A stretch of DNA of 64,000 nucleotides, taken from positions 514,007-578,006 of the forward strand of contig CAWCVN010000004.1 in the NCBI GenBank assembly GCA_963799045.1. Reading direction: 5' to 3'. The notes beneath the pieces are model-generated. The model saw only the letters and a program-made list of their open reading frames with translations. It was not told the DNA's origin and did not search any database. The position numbers and the translations under genes are program-made. How positions within the stretch are numbered: the stretch's first letter is position 1; each line of letters starts with the position of its first letter. This stretch comes from DASRSS01 sp963799045 (GTDB taxonomy: Bacteria; Actinomycetota; Actinomycetes; Mycobacteriales; Jatrophihabitantaceae). Shown here one piece after another: positions 23,123 through 32,244 of this stretch.

Positions 23123-24712
23123 TCAGGCGTAGATGAACTCGCCGACGACGGTGCGCAGGTCCCCGGACAGCCGGGCCAGCCCGTCTGCCGCCTGGCTGGT
23201 CTGGGTGACGCCGGCGCTGGTCTCCTGGGCCGCGTTGCTCACCGCGGTCATGTTGTCGGCGATCCCGTTGGCGTTCGCGGCGGCGTCGTTGACGTTCCTG
23301 CTCATCTCGTTGGTGGTCGCGGTCTGTTGTTCCACCGCCGAGGCGATCGTGGTCTGGTGGTCGCTGATCCGGCCGATCACCTCACCGATGCGGCGGATGG
23401 CCTGCGCGGCGAGTTCACCGTCACCCTGGATCGCCCCGATCCGGCGCGAGATGTCCTCGGTGGCCTGCGCGGTCTGCTGCGCGAGCTCCTTCACCTCGCC
23501 GGCGACGACGGCGAAGCCCTTGCCGGACTCGCCCGCCCGCGCGGCCTCGATCGTCGCGTTGAGTGCGAGCAGGTTGGTCTGCTCCGCGATCGAATTGATC
23601 AACCTGACCACATCGCCGATCTCCTGCGAGGACTCGCTGAGCTTGGTCACGGTGCCGTCCGCTTCCTGCGCCACGACGACGGCTTCCCGGGCAACGGCGG
23701 CAGCGTCGGTAGCGCTGTGGGAGATCTCGCGGATGGAGGCACCCATCTGTTCCGACCCAGCGGCCACCGTGCTCACGTGCTTGGACACCTGCTCGGCTGC
23801 CTCGGTCACGGTCGCCACCTGCACGCTGGTCTCCTGGGCGGCGTTGGACAGCTGCCGGCCGGTGACCGACAGCTCCTCCGCCGATGCCGCCAGCTGGTCC
23901 GAACTCGCGGCCATCATGCTGACGGCGTGCTGCATGCGGTCGAGGGCGCCGTCGAGTTCACGGCCCATCTGGCCGACCTCGTCGGCGGAGTGGTACGCGG
24001 AGCGCTGGGTCAGATCGCCTCCGGCGACCGAGCGCAGCAGCGAACCGATCCCGCGCAGCGGCCCGGTCACCGAGCGCGTGATCAGCACGGCGGCGATCAC
24101 GGCCAGCAGCAGCGCTGCGACGGCGACGATGATCGCCTCGAGACGGGAGCGATCGGCCTGGTTCACCCGCGCCTGGTTCGCCGTCCTCGTCGAGGAGTTC
24201 ATCGATGCCGTCAGCGCCGCGAGCGGGTCGGCGATGGTTCCGTACTTCAGGGCCGCGACACCGGTCTGCGCGCTGCGGAGCGCGGCGGCGTCACCGGCCT
24301 TGAAGTCGGCGTTGATCGCCTTGGAGTCGTTGAGGTAGGTGGTGAAGGCGGCCTGCGCCTGCTGCAGTCGCTGGCTCTGGCCGGCGGTCAGCGCCAGCCC
24401 CGAGACCGTCGCCCGGTCCTTCTGGAACGCGTTGGCTGCTGCGTCGAAATCGCTGAGATCGCCCGAGGCGTCGGCCTTCGACGCGTAGTCGTAGGCCACC
24501 GAGTTCTCGGCCAGGGCCAGGGCCGCTGCGTCGAACTTCAGCGCAGCGACGGCCTCGGCGGACCGCTGGCCGGCCTGCGCGCCGGTCGCTGTCGATCGCT
24601 CCGCACTGGCCACGCCGAAGCCGATCGCGGCCACGACGATGAGCAGCGCCATCACGAGCCCGAAACCGACTCCGAGGCGGGTTCCCACCTTCACCTTCGT
24701 CAACAGCCGCAT
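23123..24712 (-). CDS. Transmembrane methyl-accepting chemotaxis protein
   Basis: 529 residues. TM1 lies about residues 13-38. A periplasm-side four-helix-bundle-like domain (about 40-185) is rich in Ala and Gln. TM2 is about 188-212 (AIIVAVAALLLAVIAAVLI), then HAMP (ITRSVTGPLRGIG...LTQRSAYHSADEVGQMGREL). The signalling domain has the canonical hairpin SIAEQTNLLALNATIEAARA and GESGKGFAVVAGEVKELAQQ. No CheR-binding pentapeptide at the C-terminus. It should report to CheA/CheW, which are not in this window. The ATG was chosen as the start before the basic MRLLTKVKVGTRLG segment. Its sigma-28/WhiG-type promoter lies at 24755-24781. Confidence 0.92.
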   Translation of the reverse strand: MRLLTKVKVGTRLGVGFGLVMALLIVVAAIGFGVASAERSTATGAQAGQRSAEAVAALKFDAAALALAENSVAYDYASKADASGDLSDFDAAANAFQKDRATVSGLALTAGQSQRLQQAQAAFTTYLNDSKAINADFKAGDAAALRSAQTGVAALKYGTIADPLAALTASMNSSTRTANQARVNQADRSRLEAIIVAVAALLLAVIAAVLITRSVTGPLRGIGSLLRSVAGGDLTQRSAYHSADEVGQMGRELDGALDRMQHAVSMMAASSDQLAASAEELSVTGRQLSNAAQETSVQVATVTEAAEQVSKHVSTVAAGSEQMGASIREISHSATDAAAVAREAVVVAQEADGTVTKLSESSQEIGDVVRLINSIAEQTNLLALNATIEAARAGESGKGFAVVAGEVKELAQQTAQATEDISRRIGAIQGDGELAAQAIRRIGEVIGRISDHQTTIASAVEQQTATTNEMSRNVNDAAANANGIADNMTAVSNAAQETSAGVTQTSQAADGLARLSGDLRTVVGEFIYA

Positions 24713-24754
24713 TGTCTCTACCGCGCTCTCTGGACCCCGTGACCGAACGGTCTC

Positions 24755-24781
24755 CCATCGGCGGACCGGGTGCAGATCTGA
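24755..24781 (-). promoter_or_regulatory. Sigma-28/WhiG-type promoter of the transmembrane chemoreceptor
   Basis: Read leftwards: TCAG, 15 nt, GCCGATGG. The -10 element ends 42 bases before the ATG at 24712. Same layout as the fliM and flhA promoters in this window. Confidence 0.65.
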
Positions 24782-24810
24782 AAGCCCGATGCGGAATTGG
24801 GACCTTGGTC

Positions 24811-26019
24811 CTAGTCGTCCATGGCGCGCAGGTACCTGCCGAAGTGCGGGACGGTGAACGCGATCTGGCCGCGCTGCGCCGAGTAGACCAGCCCCTTTTT
24901 CAGCAGGCCGTCGCGGGCCGGGGACAGCGACTGCGGCGCCCGGCCCAGCTCGCGCGCGACCGCGGCAGTGGCGACCGCGACCGCGCCGTCGGTGCCGTCC
25001 GCGTCCGGCACGGCGAGGGTCGCCATCGCGCGCAGGTACTCCCGCTCGGCCGGCGTCGCCCGCTCGTAGCGGGAGCCGAAGAACCCGATCCCCAGCTCGG
25101 CCTCGGCCTCGGGCGCGGCGACCGCGACGTCGGCCGCGGTGACGGATGTGCCCGGCGCGACGTCCCAGACGGCCTTGCCGTACGCCTGCACGAAGTACGG
25201 GTAGCCGCCGGTCGTCGCGTACATGGCGGCGAGCGCGTCGCCGGTGAACTCCGCCCCCTCGCTGCGCGCAGGAAGCTGCAGCGCGGCGTCGGCGGCCGCG
25301 CGGTCGAGCCGGTCGACACGCGCGTAGCGGAACAGCCGCTCGGAGTAGGACTTGGCCGCCGACAGTGTCGCCGGTAGGTGCGGCAGCCCGGCCCCGACGA
25401 CTACGAACGGCAGTCCCTGCTGGGCGATCTCGTGGCAGGCTGCGCACACCGCCGACACGTCGTCCGGCATGAGGTCTTGCATCTCGTCGACGAAGATCGC
25501 CACCCCGCGACCGGTGTCGGCGGCGAGCCCCGCGACGTCTGTGAGCACCTCGACCAGGTCGATCTCGATGTCGCCGGAGTCGGCGCGGCCCGCGACGGTC
25601 GGCACGTCGATCCCCGCCTGCCACCGGTCGCGCAGCCGCGCCTTCCCGCTCGACCCGCGCGGCTCGCGCTGGGCGAACGAGCGCACCACGCCCAGCACGT
25701 GCTCGGATTCGCTGGCCTTACCCAGTTCACGCACCGCCTGGTGCAGCGCCGCCGCCAGCGGATGCCGCAGCGGCTGGTCGGGCCGGGCCTCGAACTTGCC
25801 CGAGCCCCAGCCGCGGCGCACCGCGGCGCCGCGCATGGTGTTCAGCAGGACGGTCTTGCCCACGCCGCGCAGCCCGGTAAGCACGGTCGAGCGTTCCGGG
25901 CGGCCGTTGGCGATCCGCTCCAGCAGCACGTCGAAGGCGCCGAGTTCGCCGGCACGCCCGGCCAGCTCGGGCGGTCGCTGCCCCGCGCCGGGGGCGTAGG
26001 GGTTACGTACCGGATCCAT
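24811..26019 (-). CDS. AAA ATPase of the Orc1/AAA_16-like type
   Basis: 402 residues. Walker A GLRGVGKT (about residue 49) and Walker B GVAIFVDEMQDL are clear; VVVGAGLPHLP is a sensor-1-like strand, and a C-terminal winged-helix-like part follows (REYLRAMATLAV ... LLKKGLVYSAQRGQIAFTVP). It resembles stand-alone ATPases common in Actinobacteria, whose role is unclear. No nuclease or toxin partner is adjacent. ATG at 26019 has TACAGT (minus strand) six bases upstream, so the mRNA is probably leaderless. Confidence 0.8.
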   Translation of the reverse strand: MDPVRNPYAPGAGQRPPELAGRAGELGAFDVLLERIANGRPERSTVLTGLRGVGKTVLLNTMRGAAVRRGWGSGKFEARPDQPLRHPLAAALHQAVRELGKASESEHVLGVVRSFAQREPRGSSGKARLRDRWQAGIDVPTVAGRADSGDIEIDLVEVLTDVAGLAADTGRGVAIFVDEMQDLMPDDVSAVCAACHEIAQQGLPFVVVGAGLPHLPATLSAAKSYSERLFRYARVDRLDRAAADAALQLPARSEGAEFTGDALAAMYATTGGYPYFVQAYGKAVWDVAPGTSVTAADVAVAAPEAEAELGIGFFGSRYERATPAEREYLRAMATLAVPDADGTDGAVAVATAAVARELGRAPQSLSPARDGLLKKGLVYSAQRGQIAFTVPHFGRYLRAMDD

Positions 26020-26025
26020 GATCGG

Positions 26026-26031
26026 ACTGTA
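26026..26031 (-). promoter_or_regulatory. Leaderless -10 box of the AAA ATPase (TACAGT)
   Basis: Read leftwards, TACAGT ends six bases before ATG 26019; no ribosome-binding site is present. Confidence 0.55.
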
Positions 26032-26328
26032 TCCGGGTCTCTAGTGAATATCGCAGACACGCCAAGAGAGCTGCGATCGAGCCGATCGCTGAGAGAACGC
26101 CGAGAGCCGGCCACCTGAGGCCGATCCTTAGGCGACACGCCCAAGCGGCACCCGGACGTCTGGACAGGGGGCGAAACGGGTACGCAGGCTGGAGCCAGAC
26201 ACAGCGGAGCAAACAAGGCGAATTCCGCATCCCGCGGTACTGCCGTCCAGCGGTAGCGCCGCACGCCCGGCCCGAGCAGAAACGCCGCCCGCCCAGACCA
26301 GCCCCACGACATTGGGAGCAGAACTCAA
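26032..26328. other. Intergenic region, lower G+C
   Basis: About 300 bases between the divergent AAA ATPase and the polysaccharide locus. It is visibly less G+C-rich than its surroundings and has no convincing coding frame, tRNA or hairpin. GGGAG about ten bases before GTG 26329 is the probable ribosome-binding site. A partial match to the flagellar promoter motif at 26062-26088 is judged weak (see rejected items). Confidence 0.5.
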
Positions 26329-27107
26329 GTGCGCCTAGACATCATCATCCCGGCACACAACGAACAGCACCGCATCGACGAGACACTCGCCACCTACCGC
26401 GCGGCCTGCCAGGGGCCCGGACGTCAACTTCGTGATCGCCCTGGACGACTGCAGCGATCGCACCGCCAGACCTGGTCGACAAACACGCCGCCTGCCGACC
26501 CTCGCGTCCGGGCTGCTCGAGCTACCCCCGGCTCGGCAAGGGCGGTGTGGTCAGCGAGACGTTCCGGACGCTCGCAGGCGGAGTACGTGGCCTTCGTCGA
26601 CGCCGACGGGGCCACCCCGCCCGCCGAGCTGCTGCGGCTCGTGCGACGCGTGCGAGCACCTCGACAGCGACATCGCGATCGCCTCGCGCTACCACCCGGC
26701 GGCCGTGCTGCCGGTGTCCCGCGGGCGGCTGCGCCGGCTCGTCGGGATCGCCTTCGCCTGGATCGTGCGCAGCCTGTTCGGCCTGGCCTACTACGACACC
26801 CAGTGCGGCGCGAAGGTGATCAGGATCGGCGCGGCGCGGCGGATAGTCCCGCTGCTGTCCGCACGCGACTTCGTCTTCGACGTCGACCTGCTCACCACGG
26901 CGCGCGCAGCTGGGCTACCGCGTCGCCGAGGTGCCCACGATCTGGCTGGACAAGGACGGTTCCCGCCTGTCGACCGGCCGTGACTCGCTGCGGATGGCGG
27001 CCTCGCTCGGCCTGTTGTGGCTGCGCCACCGCGTGGTGCCGGTGCAGCTGCCCAGCGCCGAGGTGATGGACCTGCCCGCCGCGGCGCCCCGGCAGGGGGT
27101 GCGACGC
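26329..27107 (+). CDS. GT2 glycosyltransferase, dolichyl-phosphate-mannose-synthase-like (several frame breaks)
   Basis: Assembling three frames gives a GT-A-fold enzyme: MRLDIIIPAHNEQHRIDETL, then NFVIALDDCSDRT, then YVAFVDADGATPPAELLRLV (the DxD motif), DIAIASRYHPAA, YYDTQCGAKV and ARDFVFDVDLLTTARAAG, followed by VPTIWLDKDGSRLSTG. This is the pattern of polyprenyl-phosphate sugar synthases that feed membrane GT-C enzymes. At least five single-base breaks lie between 26410 and 26930. No stop is visible in the final frame before the next gene, so the 3' boundary is approximate, or the two genes are fused. First gene of the polysaccharide locus. Confidence 0.7.
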
Positions 27108-28313
27108 ATGCGGCCTGACGTCGCCCTGGTCAGCCCGTACCCGCAGCTCGGGACGCGCCACGGCGGCAGCAGCGGGGTCGCCTCCTACACCGCCAACCTG
27201 GCCCACGCGCTCGCCGAACACGGCTTGCGGGCGGCGGTCGTCGCCCCGGTCGAGCCGGGCCAGCCGGCCGAGTCCGACGACGGTCCGGTACGCGTGCTGC
27301 GCGCCTTCGAGTGCGGCTCGTTGGGGTCGGTGCCGCGCGCCCTCGCGGCGGCGAACGCCACCGGGGCGCCGGTCGTGCACCTGCAGCACGAGCTGTTCCT
27401 GTACGGCGGCCCGGCTGCCGCCGCGGGCCTGCTGACGGCGATGGCCGCGCGCGGTCAGGCAGCGAAGGTCGTCACCATGCACCAGGTGGTCGACCCTGCC
27501 GTCGTCACCGCCGACTACACCCGGCTGCACCGGGTTGCCGTGCCGCCCGGTGTGGCCCGCGCGGGGTTCGCCGCGCTGCAGCACGCGCTGCCGCGCCTGG
27601 CCGACGCGACCGTCGTGCACGAGCGGCCGTTCACGCGCCTGGTCCCCGGCGCCCGCGTGGTGCCGCACGGCGTCGAGCCGGCCCAGCCGGTGACGCCCGA
27701 ACGCCGCGCCGCAGCGCGCCGCGCGCTCGGGCTGGCCGACGATCGGCTCGTCGCGCTGTGCTTCGGTTTCCTCGCGCCGTACAAGGGCCTGGAGGTGGCC
27801 CTGGACGCCGCGGTGCTCGCCGGGCCGGAGGTGCGGCTCGTCGTGGCCGGCGGCAGCACCCGCGGCTGGCCGCGCAGGGCGATGACTACGCCGAGCAGCT
27901 GCGCCGCCGCTACGACGGTCACGCGCGGTTCACCGGATTCGTGTCCGACGAGCACCGTGGCCGCGTGGTTCCAAGCCGCCGACGTCGCGCTGTTCCCGTA
28001 CCCCGAGCCGCACGCGTCCAGCGGGGCGTTCGCACTGGCGCTCGCGCACGGAACGCCTGCACTGCTGTCGCCGCGGCTGGCCGAGGCGTGCGGTGCCGGC
28101 CGCGCCTCGACCTGCGCCCTCGATCCGGCGGATGTCGCCGACCGGCTGCGCGCGCTGGTCGGTGACCAGGCGCTGCGCCGGCGCATGCGCGACGAGAGCG
28201 CCGCCCTGGCCGCCGATCGCTCGTGGCCAGCCGTCGCGCGTGCCCACGCCGAGATCTACGAGGAGGTGGGACGTGCCGACGGCTCTGCTCGCCGGCGCCT
28301 TCGGGCAGCGTAA
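27108..28313 (+). CDS. GT4 glycosyltransferase (two compensating frame breaks)
   Basis: About 401 residues of GT-B fold. The N-terminus MRPDVALVSPYPQLG and HGGSSGVASYTANLAHALAEHG is a typical acceptor-side Rossmann start. HLQHELFLYGG and MHQVVDP follow, then the donor-side start LCFGFLAPYKGLEVALDA and YPEPHASSGAFALALAHGTP. A segment between about 27858 and 27952 is out of frame; shifted, it reads QGDDYAEQLRRRYDGHARFTGF, the expected link. The start is uncertain because no stop separates it from the GT2 gene; ATG 27108 is the first codon before the domain. Its 3' end overlaps the next gene. Confidence 0.75.
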   Translation: MRPDVALVSPYPQLGTRHGGSSGVASYTANLAHALAEHGLRAAVVAPVEPGQPAESDDGPVRVLRAFECGSLGSVPRALAAANATGAPVVHLQHELFLYGGPAAAAGLLTAMAARGQAAKVVTMHQVVDPAVVTADYTRLHRVAVPPGVARAGFAALQHALPRLADATVVHERPFTRLVPGARVVPHGVEPAQPVTPERRAAARRALGLADDRLVALCFGFLAPYKGLEVALDAAVLAGPEVRLVVAGGSTRGWPRRAMTTPSSCAAATTVTRGSPDSCPTSTVAAWFQAADVALFPYPEPHASSGAFALALAHGTPALLSPRLAEACGAGRASTCALDPADVADRLRALVGDQALRRRMRDESAALAADRSWPAVARAHAEIYEEVGRADGSARRRLRAA

Positions 28314-29410
28314 TCCCGGCGACGAGGCGCTGTTGACCGCCTTCCTGGACGCCCTGCCCGGCTGGACGGTCCTCGCCCCCGCGGAGAACCCGCACACGGT
28401 GACCGACCGGCGGGCGCGGGCGATCCCGTCCACGGCGCGGCACACCCTGGCCGCGCTGCACGCCGCCGACGCCGTCGTGTTCGCCGGCGGCACCGTGTTC
28501 AAGACGCTCGACCCGGCAACCGGCCGGAACCGGCACGCGCTGCTCGCCCGGGGGGCCGCACTTGCGCGGCTGGCCCGCGCGCTGGGCCGCCCGGTCGCGC
28601 TCGTTGGCGTGGGCGCGGGCGCGCTCCCCGACGGCCCGTCCGCGCGCGCTGGCCCAGGCGCTGGCGACCAGCGCGGACATGCTCGTGCTGCGCGACGACG
28701 CCTCGGCCGCCGTCCTCGCCCGCGCCGGGGCGCCGCAGCCGATGCGCGTCGCTGCCGACGCGGCGTGGACGCTGTTCGAACCCCCCGCGCCGCGATCACC
28801 TGCGCCGGACGGACCGGTGATCGTGACGCTGTCCCGCCACGCCGGCGGCGGCCGCGATACCGCCGCGTTCGCCGGGGGCCTCGCTGAGCTGCTCGCCGCC
28901 CGGCCCGAGCTCGACGAGATCGTTCTCGAGCCGTGGCAGGTCGGCGGCCCGGGACGCGACGATCTCGACCTCGCCCGCGACCTGCAGCGCGCGCTGCGGG
29001 TCGTGACGCGACGCGAGTTCCCGATCGCGCCGCCGCCCGCCTCGATCACGGCGGCCGGCCGCGCCTACGGCCGGGCCCGGCTGGTGCTCGGCCAGCGGTT
29101 CCACTCGCTGGTGGCAGCCGCGGCAGCGGGAACGCCGTTCGTGGCGGTCGCGCACGAGGCCAAGTGCGCCGACCTCGCGGTGCGACTCGGCCAGCGTGCC
29201 CTTGCACCCGGGTGCCCGGTCGGGGACGTGGCGCCGACGCTCGCCGCCGCGCTCGACGGCCCCTGCCCGGCGCCGGACACGGTAGGAGAGCTGATCGAAA
29301 GTGCTCACACGATGCTCGCGCTGATGCGCACCGTCGTCGAAGGGGGACGTAGCGGAATCCCGCAGGACACGCGTGCCCTGCGGCTGCAACCCGAGGCACT
29401 GGTCCGATGA
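28273..29410 (+). CDS. Polysaccharide pyruvyl transferase-like protein (one frame break)
   Basis: CsaB-type enzymes move pyruvate from PEP to a sugar as a ketal. The N-terminus VPTALLAGAFGQRNPGDEAL has the family GN-x-GDE-like motif (here RNPGDEAL). FAGGTVFKTL, RDDASAAVLARAG, APDGPVIVTLSRHAGGG, LVLGQRFHSLVAAAAAGTPF and VAHEAKCADLAVRLG match the rest of the fold, including the conserved R-x-H-S-L region. GTG 28273 has AGGAGG directly upstream and overlaps the GT4 gene. A frame break lies near 28645 (after GALPDGPS). About 378 residues when joined. It would decorate the polymer made by this locus. Confidence 0.75.
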
Positions 29411-29420
29411 GGCGATCGGC

Positions 29421-30757
29421 ATGACCTCAGCCACCACCGTCCGGGCGCCCGGACGCCCCGACGCGGTAACCCGCACCGTCGCCCGGCAGACCGGCGTCGT
29501 CGCTGCGCAGGTCGCGGCCGGCCTGGGCAACCTCGCGTTCTCGGTCGTCGCGGTCCGTGCGCTGCACCCCGGTGCCTACGCCCAGTTCGCCTCGTTCGTC
29601 GCGGCGTATCTGCTGATCAACACGCCCGCCGCCAGCCTGACCGCGGGGGCGTCACTGCGTCCGGACCTCGCGCAGCGGCTGCGCCCGATCGCGCTGTGGT
29701 GCGGGCTCGGCCTCGGTGCCGCGCTGCTCGCGGTATCGCCGTGGGTGGCCGGGGCGGCGCGGCTGCCGGTCGTGTTCGTGGTGCTGCTCGCTCTGGACGG
29801 GCCGGTGGCCGGCGTGCTCGCGCTGTCCCGCGGCCACCTGTTCGGACAGCATCGGCTCGGCGCCGCGGCTACCGCGATCGTCACCGAGCCCGCGGTGCGG
29901 TGTGCCGTGGGTCTGGCGCTGCTCCCGGCGCTGGGCAAGGTGGGGGCCGCGGTCGGGGTCGTCGTGGGCGGCTACGCCGCACTGCTGGCCTGCGTGCTGT
30001 TGCGCAAGGCCTCCGCGCTGCCCGAGGTGGGCGGCCGCGCGCCGGCCGCGCCGGCGACCGTGCTGTCGTTCCTGCTGCTCGCCGTGCTCGGCGCGCAGGA
30101 CGTCATCATCGCCAACCGGGTGCTTCCCGCGGCCCAGGCTGGTGTGTTCGCGGCCGTGTCTACGCTCGGCGGCGCGGTGCTGTTCGCGACCGCCACGGTG
30201 CCGCTGGTCGTGCTCGCCCAGCTTCGCGGGCAGCAGCGACGGGCCGTGGGTTCGGCGCTGGCGGTCACGGCGGTGACATCGTTGGCCGGCTCGGCGGTGC
30301 TGCTCGTCCTGCCCGACTCGGTCTATCGCGCGGTGCTCGGCGCTACCGGCGCGCACGTGGGCGCCGTCCTGCCGCCGTACCTGCTCGCGATGACCATGCT
30401 GTGCCTCGCACGCGTGCTGCTCGCCGCCTTGTGCGCGCGGGGGCGGGCCGGGCGGGCCGTCGCCGCGGCCGTGCTCGCCGGCCTGGTCCAGCTGACCCTG
30501 CTCCTGCTCGCGCGCACGCCGACCGGGGCAGCGCTGGCCACCCTTGCGGCGTCGGCCGTTCTGCTCGCCGGGACCGCGCTGGCGCTGGCGAGCGCGCGCC
30601 GGCCGGCGACTGCGCCCGAGGCTGCCACGCAGCCTGTCCGGGCGACCGCCGCCGGGGCCGCCCCGGAGGCTGCTGCACAGCCCGTCCGGACGAGCCGCTG
30701 CACCGGCCCGCTCCGGAGGCCGCCACGCAGCCCGCTTCGGGGCCGCCGCCGAGCCGC
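29421..30757 (+). CDS. Polysaccharide flippase-like membrane protein
   Basis: A polytopic membrane protein with about 12 hydrophobic helices from residue 20 to 405, starting RQTGVVAAQVAAGLGNLAFSV and containing the MATE/MVF-like features AYAQFASFVAAYLLINTPAA and QDVIIANRVLPAAQAGVFAAV. This fits Wzx-type flippases that move lipid-linked glycans across the membrane. The C-terminal tail contains three degenerate copies of PEAATQPVR(A/T), which start near 30619. A frame break near 30690 hides the true stop, so the end is approximate. ATG 29421 follows the previous stop by ten bases. Confidence 0.75.
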
Positions 30758-32244
30758 GTGGACGTGGCCAGCACCGCCCCGGCCGGGCCGCCCGGTGGTG
30801 GCGCAACGCGGACCTCTACTGGGTGCTCGGCCTGTGCGCCGCCGCCGTCGCCGTGCGCATGAGCACGAACCGCAGCGTCTGGATCGACGAGGCGATCAGC
30901 GTGCACGAGGCCTCGCAGCCCTACGGGCAGATGCTGCACCTGCTGCGCGCGACCGACGTCCACCCGCCGCTGTACTTCACGCTGCTGTGGGCGACGATCC
31001 ATGCGGCGGGCAGTACCGCCGAGGACATCGTCCGGATCCCGTCGCTCGTGCCGGGGGCGGCGCTGGTCGCCGTGTCCTTCTACGCGGCGCGCGACATCTG
31101 GGACCGGCGTACGGCGCGTTTCGCCGGCGTCATCGCGGTGATCGGGCCGGCCGCCGTGTGGTACTCGCAGGACGCGCGCATGTACGCGCTGTTCATGCTG
31201 TTCTCGACGGTGGCCGCCTGGATGCTGGTGCGGATGTTGCGGCGCCTGCGGTGGCGAGAGTTCTCGCTGTTCACCCTGTCCTGCGCCGCGCTGATGTGGA
31301 CGCAGTACGACACCGTGTTGGTCGTCGCGACGCTCATGCTGATCTTCGCCGGGGTCGGCGTGCGCCGGCTCGCGCGCCAGCGCGAGTGGCGGCTGTTGCT
31401 GGCCGCGGTCGGATCCGCCGTTCTCGTGGCGGCGATGTGCGTGCCGCTGCTGAGCTGGATCTCGCAGCAGTACCAGCACACGAAGGGGCTGACCGCGGCC
31501 GTTCCGGCGCAGGCCGGTCAGAGCACGACCACCACCTCCCCGCACGCGCACCTGAACGCATACTCGCTACTGGCCGACGGGGTGTGGGCCATGTTCGGCT
31601 ACCACTCTGACCAGGCGATGGAGCTGATCAACGCATTGTGGCCCGCACTGCTGCTGCTCGTGCTGGTCTCGCTCGGGCGGGGCACCTCCCGAGCCGGCCG
31701 GGTTCTCGGCGCGGTCGCGATCGTGCCGCCGGCGGCCCTGTTCGTCGTGGGCCAGCGGCGGGCCGACCTGTTCGACCTGCGCTACTTCGCGGCGACCGTG
31801 CCGATGCTCAACCTGTTGCTGGCCCGGCTCGCGGCGTCATGGATGCGCGGCAGGTTCATGCGTGTCCTGGTGCCGACGCTGATGATCGTGGCGCTCGGCT
31901 GCGGCCTCGTCGACGAGCAGGTCAACCGGACCAACCCGCGTGTCTACGACTTCCGGTCGGCGGTGCAGTTCGTGCGCTCGGACGCCGGCCCCAACGACCT
32001 GCTGCTGTACGGGCCGACGTACCTGAGCAGCGAGCTGCTGTACTACCGGCCGGGCATCACCACCCGACCCATCACCGGCGTCCCGCAGACGAGCGGGGAT
32101 CCGCACGTGTTCGTGCTGGGCAGCTTCCTCAATACCAAGGGCGCGGCGGGCCAGGTCGGTACCGCGGTGGCGAGCCTGAAGCAGAACCGGCACCTGGACC
32201 GCGTGATGCACTTCCCGAACGTGACCGTGTGGGAGTTCTCATGA
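30758..32244 (+). CDS. GT-C (GT39/ArnT-like) membrane glycosyltransferase, start uncertain
   Basis: About 490 residues with some ten hydrophobic helices. The first loop carries the GT-C signature WIDEAISVHEASQPYGQM with its catalytic Asp-Glu, followed by DVHPPLYFTLLWATIH, as in PMT/ArnT-like enzymes that use polyprenyl-phosphate sugars. AVWYSQDARMYALFMLF is also typical. The C-terminal soluble part has VRSDAGPNDLLLYGPTYLSS. The start is not clear: the best GTG (30758) is out of frame with the body by one break near 30790. The stop TGA overlaps the next ATG (ATGA). The upstream polyprenyl-sugar-synthase-like GT2 could supply its donor. Confidence 0.75.

Noticed and set aside
24811..26019. AAA ATPase as part of a defence system
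   Set aside because: No nuclease, toxin, methylase or other effector gene is adjacent; the neighbours are a chemoreceptor and a glycan locus.
26062..26088. CCAA-N15-GCCGATCG resembling the flagellar promoter motif upstream of the polysaccharide locus
   Set aside because: The -35 has a mismatch at the first base and the site is about 240 bases from the nearest downstream start, unlike the other sites.
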